DNA of 64,000 nucleotides. It comes from an uncultured Clostridia bacterium. GTDB taxonomy: Bacteria; Bacillota; Clostridia; Christensenellales; Borkfalkiaceae. This document shows, piece by piece, positions 18,153 to 27,919 of this stretch. How positions within the stretch are numbered: position 1 is the first letter of the stretch; every line of letters starts with the position of its first letter. The position numbers and the translations under genes are program-made. The stretch spans positions 62,001 to 126,000 of the forward strand of contig CAKQMB010000004.1 in the NCBI GenBank assembly GCA_934254825.1, read 5' to 3'. The notes beneath the pieces are model-generated. The model saw only the letters and a program-made list of their open reading frames with translations, searched no databases and was not told the origin of the DNA.

Positions 18153-18200
18153 GCAGATTCCGAAATCGAGTTCGGTTTCTGCGCCGTATTGTTTTTATTT
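18148..18200. terminator. Bidirectional terminator between araC and ftsZ
   Basis: Stem ACGGCGCAGA...TCTGCGCCGT with an inner CCGAA/TTCGG stem (18148-18187), followed on the plus strand by a T-rich run. On the minus strand the tail is GTGTTTTAT. It ends the dcw operon and the AraC gene. Confidence 0.85.
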
Positions 18201-19616
18201 TTTACCTTTTCCGAAAAGTCTTTTCATGAAAGACGGAATGTTGTCTTCTTCGTCCTTGTCGGTTTCGGGTTCGTCCTGTTCTTCGGTTACGCGTTCTTCC
18301 GCGGCGCGGCGAACGGGCTGCTCCGCATCGATATAACGGACAGGTTGCTCCGCCGTTTCTCTCTTCACCGTAAATCCGCCGAAATCGTCCTCTGCCTCGT
18401 CGGCTTTGGGCGTAACGCGAACGCTTTGCGGGTTATGAATGTGTTCCTCGTATCTTACGCGATCGGTTTCGGGAACAATTCTTTCCGCGGCAGGAGAACC
18501 GACGATTTTCTCCTCTCCGACCGCTTCCTCGTCGGCGAGTTTTCTGTTTAAAAATTCACCGTTTACGTCCACTCTTTCGGGCGAGGGCATTTCGCTTACA
18601 TAATTTTTGAAATTCTCTTTTTGCTCCTCTTTTTTCGCCTCGATTATCTCGGCTTTATCGTTAAATCCCGTTGCGATAACGGTTATTTCGAATTTTTCGT
18701 TGTAATCGGGATCGATATTCGCGCCGAAAATAACCGTCGCGGAGCTGTCGATGACGCTGTTAATAAGATTTGCGGCTTCGTAAACCTGCCCGAGCGTAAG
18801 ATCGGTTCCGCCTTTCACGTTAAGAATAACGCCTTTCGCGCCTTCGATACTCGTTTCCAGAAGAGGACTCGAAATCGCTTTTTTAACGGCTTGAACGACT
18901 CTGTTGTCTCCGCTCGCCATACCGACGCCCATGTGAGCGTAACCCTTGTTCTGAATTATCGTTTTCACATCCGCAAAATCGAGGTTGATAAGCGACGGAG
19001 TGGAAATAAGATCGGCTATGCCGCAGATACCCATTCTGAGATTTTCGTCGGCGTACTTCAAAGCCTCTATCATCGACGTTTCGGGAGGAAGCGTTTCGAG
19101 AAGCTTGTCGTTGGGAATTATAACTATCGTATCTACGTTTTTGCTTAATTCCGCTATACCTTTGCGGGCATTTTCGTCACGACGTCTGCCCTCGAACATA
19201 AACGGCTTGGTTACGACCGCAACCGTTACGCAGCCGCATTCGCGCGCGATTTTCGCAACCACGGGCGCGGCGCCCGTTCCTGTTCCGCCGCCCATTCCCG
19301 CGGCGATAAAAAGCAAGTCCACACCCTGCAAACGTTCTTTTATTTTGTCTTTGCTCTCTTCCGCGGCTTGCATACCCACTTCGGGGTTGGACCCCGCGCC
19401 GAGACCTTTCGTAAGTTTTTCGCCTATGGCTATTTTGTTTTCGTCCTTTACGTTGGATAAAATCAAAGCCTGCTTGTCCGTGTTTATCGAAATGAATTCC
19501 GCCGACGAAACGCCCGCTTCTATCATTCTGTTTACGGCGTTGTTTCCCGCGCCGCCGATACCCGCAACCATTATTTTGCAAATATTAACGTCAAAATTAT
19601 TTATTCCCATACCCAT
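18195..19616 (-). CDS. ftsZ: Cell division protein FtsZ
   Basis: Tubulin-like GTPase that forms the division ring at mid-cell. The GTPase core runs to about residue 320, with the AGIGGAGNNAVNRM start and the signature GGGTGTGAAPV near 108. A long Glu/Arg-rich linker of about 110 residues follows, then the conserved C-terminal peptide (DNIPSFMKRLFGKGKK) that binds FtsA. At 473 residues it is longer than usual because of the linker. It is the last gene of the dcw operon, 17 bases after ftsA. Confidence 0.97.
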   Translation of the reverse strand: MGMGINNFDVNICKIMVAGIGGAGNNAVNRMIEAGVSSAEFISINTDKQALILSNVKDENKIAIGEKLTKGLGAGSNPEVGMQAAEESKDKIKERLQGVDLLFIAAGMGGGTGTGAAPVVAKIARECGCVTVAVVTKPFMFEGRRRDENARKGIAELSKNVDTIVIIPNDKLLETLPPETSMIEALKYADENLRMGICGIADLISTPSLINLDFADVKTIIQNKGYAHMGVGMASGDNRVVQAVKKAISSPLLETSIEGAKGVILNVKGGTDLTLGQVYEAANLINSVIDSSATVIFGANIDPDYNEKFEITVIATGFNDKAEIIEAKKEEQKENFKNYVSEMPSPERVDVNGEFLNRKLADEEAVGEEKIVGSPAAERIVPETDRVRYEEHIHNPQSVRVTPKADEAEDDFGGFTVKRETAEQPVRYIDAEQPVRRAAEERVTEEQDEPETDKDEEDNIPSFMKRLFGKGKK

Positions 19617-19633
19617 CTTCGGTTACCTCTTTT

Positions 19634-20791
19634 TTACTTTAATCTGAAAAAACTCCAAAATCCTTTTTTCTCTTCCTTTTTCGCGAGAGCATAATCGAGT
19701 ACGCTAAGCTCCGCCGCGTCCTCGGGCTTTCCGAAAGAAGGAATTTTCGGCTTTAAAATATCCGCCGGAACGCCGAGTTTCGAAGAAATGTATTCTCTTA
19801 TCCCTCTTATGTAGGACAAACCTCCGCCCGTTATGTAAACGGCGAACCCGCTTCTTACCTTATTCGAATTCTCCGCAATAAAAGCTTCGAGATTTTCGAT
19901 ATATGCGTCTATCGCTTCGAAAGCGGCGCAATTCACTTCTTCCGCCGAATACTCGTCATAGCCGTTCTGAGCTTCGATTTTATACGTCTGCTCGGCGGGT
20001 TTGGTTAAAGAAAGATTAAGCATTCTTTGAAGCTTGTCAGCAGCCGCGGGATAAATCCCGAACGATTTGACCATCCAGAAAGCTATAAGTCCGCCGCCGA
20101 AATCTTCCGAATGTTTTGCGATAAGACCTTTCCCGAGCGTAAAGAACGCGGTTGTAGTTATATATCCGCAGTCTATGACAAGAGACGGAGTTTCCCTCGC
20201 GCGGTCGTCGAAAAAGAAAAGATTTTCCGCAACGCCTTCGAAAACAAAACTCATTGTCTGCAATCCCGCTCTTTTCAGAATATTGCGCATCGTGTCGGTA
20301 AAATACTTTTCGCAAAGCGTATAACCGAGATATCCGCCGAGCATGGATGAAGATATTCCCACGGGGTCGAAAACCTTTCTGTTATCGTCGAGCGCGAAAT
20401 AAATCTCGGAACGATTGATAATTTCGAAACCTTCCGTTTCGACAAGCGACTGCCCCGCGTCGAACAAATCGTCGATATCGCCCGAACTTATCTTTTTCTT
20501 CTTTTCAAAAACAAGTTTATATTTCCTGTTTTCAAGCCTTACGAACGTCCCCGGAACGCCGACGGTTATTTCCGTTATTTTTGTTTTTAAAGCGTCCCCC
20601 ACGTCTTTAAGCGCGGATGTCACGGCGTTTTCGAGCGTCGTTACGTCTAAAAATTTGCCTTCCGCAAACCCGTCGTAACTTTTTTTGACCATATACCTGA
20701 CGGTCAGCGTGTCGTTCACGCCTCTCTGCCCGACGAGAACGGATATTTTGGAAGAACCGACGTCAAGCGCGGCAACACAGTTTTTCAGCAT
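19634..20791 (-). CDS. ftsA: Cell division protein FtsA
   Basis: Actin-like membrane tether for FtsZ. The protein starts with the phosphate-1 motif ALDVGSSKISVLVG and has an inserted SHS2-type region near 85-150; the late nucleotide-binding segment YITGGGLSYIRGI is near 325. The C-terminal tail (KKEEKKGFWSFFRLK) is a clear amphipathic membrane-targeting helix. Length is 385 residues, slightly short. GGAGATAAAA lies directly before the ATG. It sits in the usual ftsQ-ftsA-ftsZ order. Confidence 0.95.
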   Translation of the reverse strand: MLKNCVAALDVGSSKISVLVGQRGVNDTLTVRYMVKKSYDGFAEGKFLDVTTLENAVTSALKDVGDALKTKITEITVGVPGTFVRLENRKYKLVFEKKKKISSGDIDDLFDAGQSLVETEGFEIINRSEIYFALDDNRKVFDPVGISSSMLGGYLGYTLCEKYFTDTMRNILKRAGLQTMSFVFEGVAENLFFFDDRARETPSLVIDCGYITTTAFFTLGKGLIAKHSEDFGGGLIAFWMVKSFGIYPAAADKLQRMLNLSLTKPAEQTYKIEAQNGYDEYSAEEVNCAAFEAIDAYIENLEAFIAENSNKVRSGFAVYITGGGLSYIRGIREYISSKLGVPADILKPKIPSFGKPEDAAELSVLDYALAKKEEKKGFWSFFRLK

Positions 20792-20823
20792 TTTTATCTC
20801 CTTTTATTCTTGTCCGATATCCG

Positions 20824-21648
20824 TCAATTCTCGTTCGGTTCGTAGTTTACGACGACCGTGTGATCACTCATCTCGTAAACTCTTATGTACCCGCTTCTCT
20901 TACTCTTCTCGTCGAGAGTATCGTAAAGCGTTTCTATATCTTCGGCTTTCGCGCAGATCCTCTCTTTCGTAAGCCTTATTTCTTCTTCCGTCGGTTCCAG
21001 GGTCGTGGGGACCGTGAAACTCACAGCGATCGTAACCCCCGTAAACGTGCGGTACTCCACAACGTTTTTATAGCCGTCGACAAGCACCGAATCGATAAAA
21101 TTAAGCTTGTCCGTAAATTTTCCGAACATTTCGGACATTGCGCCGAACAGATTGTTGCCGTCGAATTTCAGCTTCTGCCCGAGCGCGGCGGACGAAAAAT
21201 CGAGACCGTCTATCCCGTCGACGTTCACGTCCGCAAGAGACGGATAATCTTCCGCGTTCACGTTATCCGTAAGCTTTAAAAGATTGTAATTCCCGTCGGT
21301 TATATACCCTTTTCCGCCCGAAACGATAAGAAACCGTTCCACCCTTTCGGCAAACGTCACTTCCACCTTATCGGGCGATATTTTCTCGGCGCGAATAAAT
21401 TCCACATAAGGGTTTTTCGAAAGAAGATTTTTTATCTGTTCTTCTTTGAACGTGAACATCCATTTCCCTTTGAAATTCTTTTCCACTTCGTCGTTTACAT
21501 ACTCGTAAAGCTCGCTTTTCGTTTCGCCCGAACCGTTTACGTCGATCACGATGATATACCGCGCTCTGAAAAGCCAGCCGAGCGCAACGATTGCGGCGAC
21601 AACGAAAATCATTACCGTACTGAATATCACGGCTCTTTTGTGTTTCAT
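20824..21648 (-). CDS. ftsQ: Cell division protein FtsQ/DivIB
   Basis: Bitopic membrane protein that scaffolds the septal synthase complex. A single membrane helix is at about residues 8-28. A POTRA-like domain follows (starting YIIVIDVNGSGETKSELYEY), with a typical NPYVEFIRAEKISPDKVEVTFAERV segment split over residues 75-105, then the FtsQ beta domain. The 274 residues fit the DivIB family. GGGAG precedes the ATG by 8 bases. Confidence 0.9.
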   Translation of the reverse strand: MKHKRAVIFSTVMIFVVAAIVALGWLFRARYIIVIDVNGSGETKSELYEYVNDEVEKNFKGKWMFTFKEEQIKNLLSKNPYVEFIRAEKISPDKVEVTFAERVERFLIVSGGKGYITDGNYNLLKLTDNVNAEDYPSLADVNVDGIDGLDFSSAALGQKLKFDGNNLFGAMSEMFGKFTDKLNFIDSVLVDGYKNVVEYRTFTGVTIAVSFTVPTTLEPTEEEIRLTKERICAKAEDIETLYDTLDEKSKRSGYIRVYEMSDHTVVVNYEPNEN

Positions 21649-21672
21649 TCGTTATTCTCCCTGTTTATTGCG

Positions 21673-22932
21673 TTACAAAATCTCCCTCGTTATATCCGCT
21701 CCGAGAGCTTTTAAACTACCGTCGAAATTTTCATATCCCCTGTCGATATGAGAAACGTTAAGCACCGTCGTTTTCCCTTCCGCGCCGAGAGCCGCCGCGC
21801 AAAGCGCCGCGCCGCCGCGAAGATCGTTCGCCGAAACGACCGCTCCGTGCAGTTTCCCGCCCGAAACTATGCAGACGTTTTCGAGAACTCTCAGATCCGC
21901 GCCCATTTTTTTCAATTCTTCCGCATATGAAAATCTCGACGGAAAAACTTTATCTTCAACGACCGTAAGTCCACGCGCGAAGCATGCGGCAGCCGTCATC
22001 TGCGGTTGCAGATCGGTCGGAAAACCCGGATACGGTTCGGCTGTTATTTTCCCGAAACCGTCCGTCCCCTTATAGAATTTTACATTATATATTTTATCAT
22101 CTTTTCTATATATTTTGCAAGCGTTACGACCGATAATTTTAAAAAGCCGTAAACTTTCTTCAATTTTTAACCCGTCAAACTCAATCTCTCCGCCCACGCA
22201 AACCCCGCAAAGAAGGTATGTTCCCGCTTCTATTCTGTCGCGCCGCGGAGTGAACTCTATTTCCCCGCTTTTGAGCTTTTCAACGCCTTCAACCGTTATC
22301 GTTCTGCCGCCCGCGCCTTTCACTTTTGCTCCGAGCATATTGAGATAATTCTGCAAATCGATTATTTCCGGTTCTTCGGCGCAATTATGTATCACAGTCG
22401 TTCCCCTTAGTCTGACAGCCGCCATTACGGCGTTTTCGGTCGCGCCGACGCTCGGATATCTGAGCGTAACGTTTCCGGAAGAAGCTTTCGTTCCGTCGAA
22501 CGTAATTCTTTCGCCTTCCGTCACCCCGATTTTCAGGCTTTTAAAAGCTTCGATATGTATGTCGATAGGACGCGCGCCGATATTGCAACCTCCCGGTCTT
22601 ATTATTTCCGCCAAACCGAAACGAGAGATAAGCGCGCCCGTCATAAACACGGACGCTCTTATCTCCCCCGTCAGATCTTCGGGCAGAACAAACGAACGCA
22701 GATTTTCCGCATTTAAAACAAGCGTATCTTCGTCGAAATAATATGTTCCCCCGAGCCGACCGAAAATCTTAGCCATGGTAAGCACGTCTCTGATTTTCGG
22801 ACAGTTGCGTATGTAAGTTGTGCCTTCGTTCATTATAGACGCCGCAATCAACGGTAAAACGGAATTTTTTGCGCTGCGTATTTTAACCTTTCCGTACAAT
22901 TTTTTCCCGCCGTTTATAACGAATCTTTCCAT
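21673..22932 (-). CDS. murA: UDP-N-acetylglucosamine 1-carboxyvinyltransferase
   Basis: First committed step of peptidoglycan precursor synthesis, transferring enolpyruvate from PEP to UDP-GlcNAc. The catalytic Lys-Asn pair is at residues 22-23 (SAKNSVLPL), and the active-site loop GGCNIGARP carries the Cys at 115. That Cys is the residue fosfomycin alkylates, so by family knowledge the enzyme should be sensitive. At 419 residues the length is normal. It occupies the place between ftsW and ftsQ where murG and murC are commonly found. Confidence 0.96.
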   Translation of the reverse strand: MERFVINGGKKLYGKVKIRSAKNSVLPLIAASIMNEGTTYIRNCPKIRDVLTMAKIFGRLGGTYYFDEDTLVLNAENLRSFVLPEDLTGEIRASVFMTGALISRFGLAEIIRPGGCNIGARPIDIHIEAFKSLKIGVTEGERITFDGTKASSGNVTLRYPSVGATENAVMAAVRLRGTTVIHNCAEEPEIIDLQNYLNMLGAKVKGAGGRTITVEGVEKLKSGEIEFTPRRDRIEAGTYLLCGVCVGGEIEFDGLKIEESLRLFKIIGRNACKIYRKDDKIYNVKFYKGTDGFGKITAEPYPGFPTDLQPQMTAAACFARGLTVVEDKVFPSRFSYAEELKKMGADLRVLENVCIVSGGKLHGAVVSANDLRGGAALCAAALGAEGKTTVLNVSHIDRGYENFDGSLKALGADITREIL

Positions 22933-22987
22933 TTTCGCCCCCGTAAATCGTAATATATGACATAGTATGATTTACGGCTTGTTTTGG

Positions 22988-24100
22988 TTAATTTTTCGAA
23001 ATATTGTATAGTATGCCGAACGAAAAAAGAAAAACTATAAGCGACGTATTCCCCGCGGAAACGAGCGGAAGCGGCAAACCCGTCGGCGGAATGCTCCCCG
23101 TCACGACGAGCGCGTTCACGAGCGTTTGTATCGCATAAACGGAAGCTATGCCCGCGGCGAGAAGATAACCGAAATAATCCTTTGATTTGACTGCGATTTT
23201 TATTCCTCTGACGATTATGAAAAGAATAAGCGCGAAAAGAATGACAAGTCCGATAAAACCCGTTTCCTCTCCTATAACAGCCAGAATGAAATCGCTTTCG
23301 GAAAACGGCAGAAATCTGAGTTTTTGCCTCGAATTCAAAAAACCCACTCCGAACCAGCCGCCCGACCCCAACGCATAAAGCGACTGCAAAAGCTGATACC
23401 CCTCCCCTTTTGGCGACGCCCACGGATTTAAAAACGCCGAAAGGCGGTTAAGTCTGTAAGGCTCGGCAAGAATAAGGAGAGGAACGGCGAGAATCGCGGG
23501 AAAGAGCAAAATCAGAAAATGCGAAGTTTTCATTCCCGCAAAAAACAACACGGCAAGAGTCAACAATCCGAAACACACCGTTATGGACATATTCGGCTCT
23601 AAAATTATCAGAATACATATCGCCCCGCCCGCGCCGAGAACCGGAAGACAGCCTACGAACGATTTCGCTCTTTGCGGCGAAGACGAAAAATACGAAGCCG
23701 CAAAAAGTACAAAACATATTTTCGCGGTTTCGGAAGGCTGAACGGTCACTCCGAAAAGTTTTATCCATCTCGTCGCGCCGTAATTGGAATAGCCTATCGG
23801 CGTAAAAACAAGTCCCAGAAGAACAAGAACGCCGAAAAATGCCGCAAGCGCGATTTTCTTGTATTTCCGATAATCGAAAAACATTCCGAAAATCATCGCC
23901 GCATAACCCAAAAGCAAACCTATCAGGTGCTTTTTGGCAAAATAGAACTCGTCGCCGTAAGTCGTTTTCGCGGAATATTTGCTCGCGGAATAAACAAAAG
24001 CAAGCCCGAGAAGCGAAAGGAGTATAACCGAAAAAAGGAGCGGAATGTCTCCGCTCTTTTTTTCCTTCTCTTTAAGAAAAAGCGCGCTGCGACTCGTCAT
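22988..24100 (-). CDS. ftsW: Septal peptidoglycan glycosyltransferase FtsW
   Basis: Multi-pass SEDS-family membrane enzyme that polymerises lipid II with its partner FtsI. About ten hydrophobic segments are visible across 370 residues. Family marks are the RLSAFLNPWASPKGEGYQLLQS region near residue 220 (given here only in outline), the EETGFIG motif near 277 and PTTG-like PPTGLPLPLVSAGN near 340. Its ATG overlaps the murD stop by four bases (ATGA). Being in the dcw cluster beside ftsI favours FtsW over RodA or SpoVE. Confidence 0.92.
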   Translation of the reverse strand: MTSRSALFLKEKEKKSGDIPLLFSVILLSLLGLAFVYSASKYSAKTTYGDEFYFAKKHLIGLLLGYAAMIFGMFFDYRKYKKIALAAFFGVLVLLGLVFTPIGYSNYGATRWIKLFGVTVQPSETAKICFVLFAASYFSSSPQRAKSFVGCLPVLGAGGAICILIILEPNMSITVCFGLLTLAVLFFAGMKTSHFLILLFPAILAVPLLILAEPYRLNRLSAFLNPWASPKGEGYQLLQSLYALGSGGWFGVGFLNSRQKLRFLPFSESDFILAVIGEETGFIGLVILFALILFIIVRGIKIAVKSKDYFGYLLAAGIASVYAIQTLVNALVVTGSIPPTGLPLPLVSAGNTSLIVFLFSFGILYNISKN

Positions 24101-25437
24101 AAATCCTCGACGATGCGTATAAACTCGTCGCCCCTTTCTTCAAAACTCGAAAATCTGTCGTAACTGCTGCACGCGGGACTTAAAAGAACCGCGTCGCCGC
24201 TTTTTGCGATAAGCGCGGCAAGCCTTACGGCAATTTCGAAATCGCTTGCGACAAACGCGTTTTCGTAGCCCGCTTTTGCGGCGGTCTCGTAAAGCCGCGG
24301 CGCGCTTTCGCCCGTTAAAACCACGGATTTTACCTGCGAATTTTTGATTTTTTCGAACAACGCGTCGAAATCGAGTCCTTTATCTTTCCCGCCGAGAATC
24401 ATTACGACAGGCTTTTTCATTGCGTCGATCGCTTTTTCGGAAGCGTCGGCGTTGGTTGCTTTGGAGTCGTTATAATAATCGACTCCCGCGACCGTTTTAA
24501 CATATTGTATGCGGTGTTTAACTCCTTTGAAGCCCCTTATCCCCTCGAAAATCGCTTCATCGGTCATTCCCGTGATTTCCGCAACGCATACCGCCGCAAG
24601 CAGATTTAAAACGTTATGCTCTCCGCTCACGGGAAGCATGGAAAGCTCGGCAATCCGTTTGCCTTTATAGAAAATCGTCCCGTCCGAAACGTATGCCCCG
24701 TTCACCTCGTTTTCCGCCGAAAAATACACGACCTTTCCTTTCGTCTTTTCCGCAAAATTACGAACGATTTTATCGTCGTAGTTCAGCACGGCGTATTCGC
24801 TCTCCCGAAGGTTCGAAAGCAACTTGCTTTTCAGATATATGTAATTCTCCATATTGTAATGCCTGGACAAATGATCGGGCGTTATGTTCGTAACGACGGC
24901 TATATGCGGCGTGAAACGAGCAACCGTTTCCAACTGAAAACTGGACGTTTCCGCAACTACGACCGTGTCGTAACCGAGCTTATCGAGAACGGAAGAAAAA
25001 GGCGTTCCGACGTTTCCGCAAAGCACCGATTTCACTCCGCCGCTTTTCAAAATATCGTCTATCATCGTACACGTCGTCGTTTTCCCGTTCGTACCCGTAA
25101 CCGCTATTATCGGCGAAACGCAGAATTCCGAAGCGAGTTCGAGTTCCCCGATTATCCTTTTGCCGAGTTTTTTAGCTTTAACGGGTATATCGTGGTCGAT
25201 CGCCACGCCGGGACTTAACACAACCATTGTTATTTCCGGAAGCAACTCGCTTATTTCGCTTTTATAAACTGCCGTTGCTCCTTTTTCCGCCAGCGTCTTT
25301 TCGGTCGCTTTGACCGTATCCGTTTCGGCGTCGTCGTAAACGAAACACCTCGCGCCTCTTTCAAGCAAAAAACAACAGGCGGAAAAACCGCTTTTGGAAA
25401 CTCCGACGATCAGACATTTTTCTTTTTTTAAATACAT
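24097..25437 (-). CDS. murD: UDP-N-acetylmuramoylalanine--D-glutamate ligase
   Basis: Cytoplasmic Mur ligase adding D-Glu to UDP-MurNAc-L-Ala. The N-terminal Rossmann-like domain starts near residue 8 (CLIVGVSKSGFSACC). The ATP-binding loop AVTGTNGKTTTC is near 110, and the C-terminal domain carries the DYYNDSKATN segment near 320 and LGGKDKG near 350. The 446 residues are normal. GAGAGGTGT precedes the ATG. It lies between mraY and ftsW. Confidence 0.96.
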   Translation of the reverse strand: MYLKKEKCLIVGVSKSGFSACCFLLERGARCFVYDDAETDTVKATEKTLAEKGATAVYKSEISELLPEITMVVLSPGVAIDHDIPVKAKKLGKRIIGELELASEFCVSPIIAVTGTNGKTTTCTMIDDILKSGGVKSVLCGNVGTPFSSVLDKLGYDTVVVAETSSFQLETVARFTPHIAVVTNITPDHLSRHYNMENYIYLKSKLLSNLRESEYAVLNYDDKIVRNFAEKTKGKVVYFSAENEVNGAYVSDGTIFYKGKRIAELSMLPVSGEHNVLNLLAAVCVAEITGMTDEAIFEGIRGFKGVKHRIQYVKTVAGVDYYNDSKATNADASEKAIDAMKKPVVMILGGKDKGLDFDALFEKIKNSQVKSVVLTGESAPRLYETAAKAGYENAFVASDFEIAVRLAALIAKSGDAVLLSPACSSYDRFSSFEERGDEFIRIVEDL

Positions 25438-25460
25438 ACACCTCTCACTCCCGAACGCAT

Positions 25461-26444
25461 TTATACATACGCAATAATACTTGCGAGCGAAAAAAGCAAA
25501 GTTACGAATTTATACGCGAAAACTATTTTGCTTTCGCTGTAACCTTTGTGTTGAAAATGATGATGCAACGGCGCCATCAGAAACACCCTTTTCCCCGTCC
25601 GCTTGAAATGTATTACTTGCAGTATTACAGATATGCTCGAAAGGACGAAAGTTATTCCCATTATGGGAATAAAAAAGGAATTTCCGCTGAAAATCGATAC
25701 GGAAGCGATAAATCCGCCTATCGATAGAGAACCCGTATCTCCCATAAAAACGCTTGCCTTGTAGGTGTTGAATAGCAAAAAACCGATTATCCCGCCCGAA
25801 AGGCAAACGCATAAAAGCGAAAGATTTTCGTATTCCCTCGCGTTGACGTAATTTGCGGAAAACATTTTCGTTTCCGCGTAAATCAAAGCCGCGAGCGCAA
25901 GAAAATAAATGTAAGACACCCCGCCCGCAAGACCGTCGAGACCGTCGGTCAGATTAACGCTGTTTGTCGTGGCGAGAAACGCGAATACGCAAAACGGAAT
26001 AAAAAAACCGCCGAAATCGACAGTTCCGCCGCCGAAAGGAATATATATTCTCGTCAGTCCTCTTTTATAGCAATAAACGGACACGACAACGGCTATTATA
26101 AGTTCGAAAACCGTCTTCTGCAAAGGATTAAGCCCCTCGTTGCGCACGAGCTTTATCTTAATGAAATCGTCGATAAAACCGACGAGCATATACGCCCCGC
26201 CTATTGCCGCCGAAACCGCCGCCAGGCTTTTGTTTCCGCGCGAAAACGAGAAAAAAATTATCACGGCGGAAAACACGAAAATAACGCCGCCCATCGTGGG
26301 CGTGCCGCTTTTATAACCGTGTTCTTTGACGTACCCGAGTATGTTCTGTCCGAGCCTGAACTTTTTTAAAAGCGGAACGATTATCGCCCCGCCCGCCGCC
26401 GCAAGAAGCGACGAAAATACAAAAGCAAATATGAAAGTTTTCAA
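25461..26444 (-). CDS. mraY: Phospho-N-acetylmuramoyl-pentapeptide transferase
   Basis: Integral membrane enzyme that makes lipid I by moving phospho-MurNAc-pentapeptide onto undecaprenyl phosphate. About ten membrane segments are present. The conserved loops are visible: GTPTMGG near residue 48, NSVNLTDGLDGLAGG near 165 with the metal-binding Asp residues, FMGDTGS near 230, and the MAPLHHHF motif near 295. The first codon is TTG, with AAGGGG 9 bases upstream; no in-frame ATG lies close by. The 327 residues are normal. Confidence 0.96.
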   Translation of the reverse strand: MKTFIFAFVFSSLLAAAGGAIIVPLLKKFRLGQNILGYVKEHGYKSGTPTMGGVIFVFSAVIIFFSFSRGNKSLAAVSAAIGGAYMLVGFIDDFIKIKLVRNEGLNPLQKTVFELIIAVVVSVYCYKRGLTRIYIPFGGGTVDFGGFFIPFCVFAFLATTNSVNLTDGLDGLAGGVSYIYFLALAALIYAETKMFSANYVNAREYENLSLLCVCLSGGIIGFLLFNTYKASVFMGDTGSLSIGGFIASVSIFSGNSFFIPIMGITFVLSSISVILQVIHFKRTGKRVFLMAPLHHHFQHKGYSESKIVFAYKFVTLLFSLASIIAYV

Positions 26445-26457
26445 TTATTTCTGCCCC

Positions 26458-27918
26458 TTACTTATTTTTTACCGCAGACAGAATTTCTTCCGCGTCGGAA
26501 AAATCGCGTTTTACGCCCATTATTTCCTGATAAGTTTCCGCGCCTTTACCCGCAACGACGAGAACGTCTCCTTCTTTCAAAAGCGAAACCGCGTACTTCA
26601 AAGCGGCGCGCCTGTCCGTAATCGTTATATAGTTTCTCGTAACCCGTCTTATCCCGCTTTCGATTTCGGAAACGATAAGGCACGGGTCTTCGTATCGCGG
26701 ATTGTCGCTCGTTATTATCGTGAAATCGGATATAACGCCCGAAATTTCACCCATAACGCTTCTTTTTTCTTTTTCCCTGTTTCCCCCGCAACCGAAAAGA
26801 CAATAAAGCTTGCATTCGCATATTTTACGCATAGAATTCAGAGTGGTTTTAAGCCCGTCGGGAGTATGGGCATAATCGAGAAAAATATCCGCCCCGTTTA
26901 CTTCCGCGATTTTTTCGGCTCGCCCTTTTATCGCGCCTATTTTTTTCACCGCACCGCCGAGAGTGTGTATTTTAAGCCCCATAAGCGCGAGACAGGCAAG
27001 CGAAGCGAGAAGGTTGTACACATTGCATAAGCCTATAAGCGGACTTTTTATATCGTAAATTATATCGAAGAGATTTATTATGAAAAACACACCGTTTTTC
27101 GTTTCGTTTATGTCTATCGCAAACACGTCCGCGGGATTATATATTCCGTATGAAACCGCGCTGCCGAAATCGTTCGCGGCGAGAATCTCGCGCCCCGTTT
27201 TATCGTCGCTGTTCACAACCATATAACGGCACTTTCCTCTGCAAAACACGCTCTTTTTAACCGCGGAATAGGTTTCCATATCCTTGAAATAATCGAGATG
27301 ATCTTCGGTGCAGTTTGTAAAAATAAGGCATTCGTAATACAGCCCGCACCCGCGTTTCTGGGCTATGGCGTGCGCCGAAAGTTCCATCGCGAGATACTCG
27401 GTGCCCGATTTTTCGGCTTTGCCGATAAACTTGTACAGTTCCACCGTTCCGGGAGTTGTCAGCATACTTTCAGTTTCGTCTTCTTCGCCGATCTTGCAGC
27501 CTATCGTCCCGATATACGCCGCCTTTTTGCCGGCATAGCGTAAAATTTCGTAAATAATATGACAAATGCTTGTTTTCCCGTTCGTTCCCACGACTCCGAT
27601 TATTTTAATTTTCGGATTTTCGCCGACGAAAAACACCCTGCACACCTCGTCCATAGCCGACCTTATGTCTTTAACCGACGCATTGCACACGCCTTTCGGC
27701 AAATTATCTATACACCCTTCCGAAACGATTATTTCAGCGCCGTTTGCGATCGCTTCCGCAATAAATTCACGCCCGTCGGTTTTTTCGCCTTTTACGGCAA
27801 AAAAGCAATACCCTTTTCCGACTTCTCCCGATTTATCGGTCACACCCTCGACAATTTCGGGTAATTCCCCGATTATCCTTTCGATCTTTACGTTTCCGAA
27901 TAAAATATCCGTTTTCAT
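26458..27918 (-). CDS. murE: UDP-N-acetylmuramoyl-L-alanyl-D-glutamate--2,6-diaminopimelate ligase
   Basis: Adds the third stem-peptide residue. The ATP loop VVGTNGKTSICH is near residue 112. The substrate-selecting motif reads DNPRYEDP near 408; DNPR is the form seen in meso-diaminopimelate-adding enzymes, so the peptidoglycan should carry mDAP rather than lysine. This fits with asd at 33.5 kb. At 486 residues the length is normal. No murF follows, unlike the usual cluster. The ATG is two bases after the ftsI stop codon. Confidence 0.95.
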   Translation of the reverse strand: MKTDILFGNVKIERIIGELPEIVEGVTDKSGEVGKGYCFFAVKGEKTDGREFIAEAIANGAEIIVSEGCIDNLPKGVCNASVKDIRSAMDEVCRVFFVGENPKIKIIGVVGTNGKTSICHIIYEILRYAGKKAAYIGTIGCKIGEEDETESMLTTPGTVELYKFIGKAEKSGTEYLAMELSAHAIAQKRGCGLYYECLIFTNCTEDHLDYFKDMETYSAVKKSVFCRGKCRYMVVNSDDKTGREILAANDFGSAVSYGIYNPADVFAIDINETKNGVFFIINLFDIIYDIKSPLIGLCNVYNLLASLACLALMGLKIHTLGGAVKKIGAIKGRAEKIAEVNGADIFLDYAHTPDGLKTTLNSMRKICECKLYCLFGCGGNREKEKRSVMGEISGVISDFTIITSDNPRYEDPCLIVSEIESGIRRVTRNYITITDRRAALKYAVSLLKEGDVLVVAGKGAETYQEIMGVKRDFSDAEEILSAVKNK

Positions 27919-27919
27919 T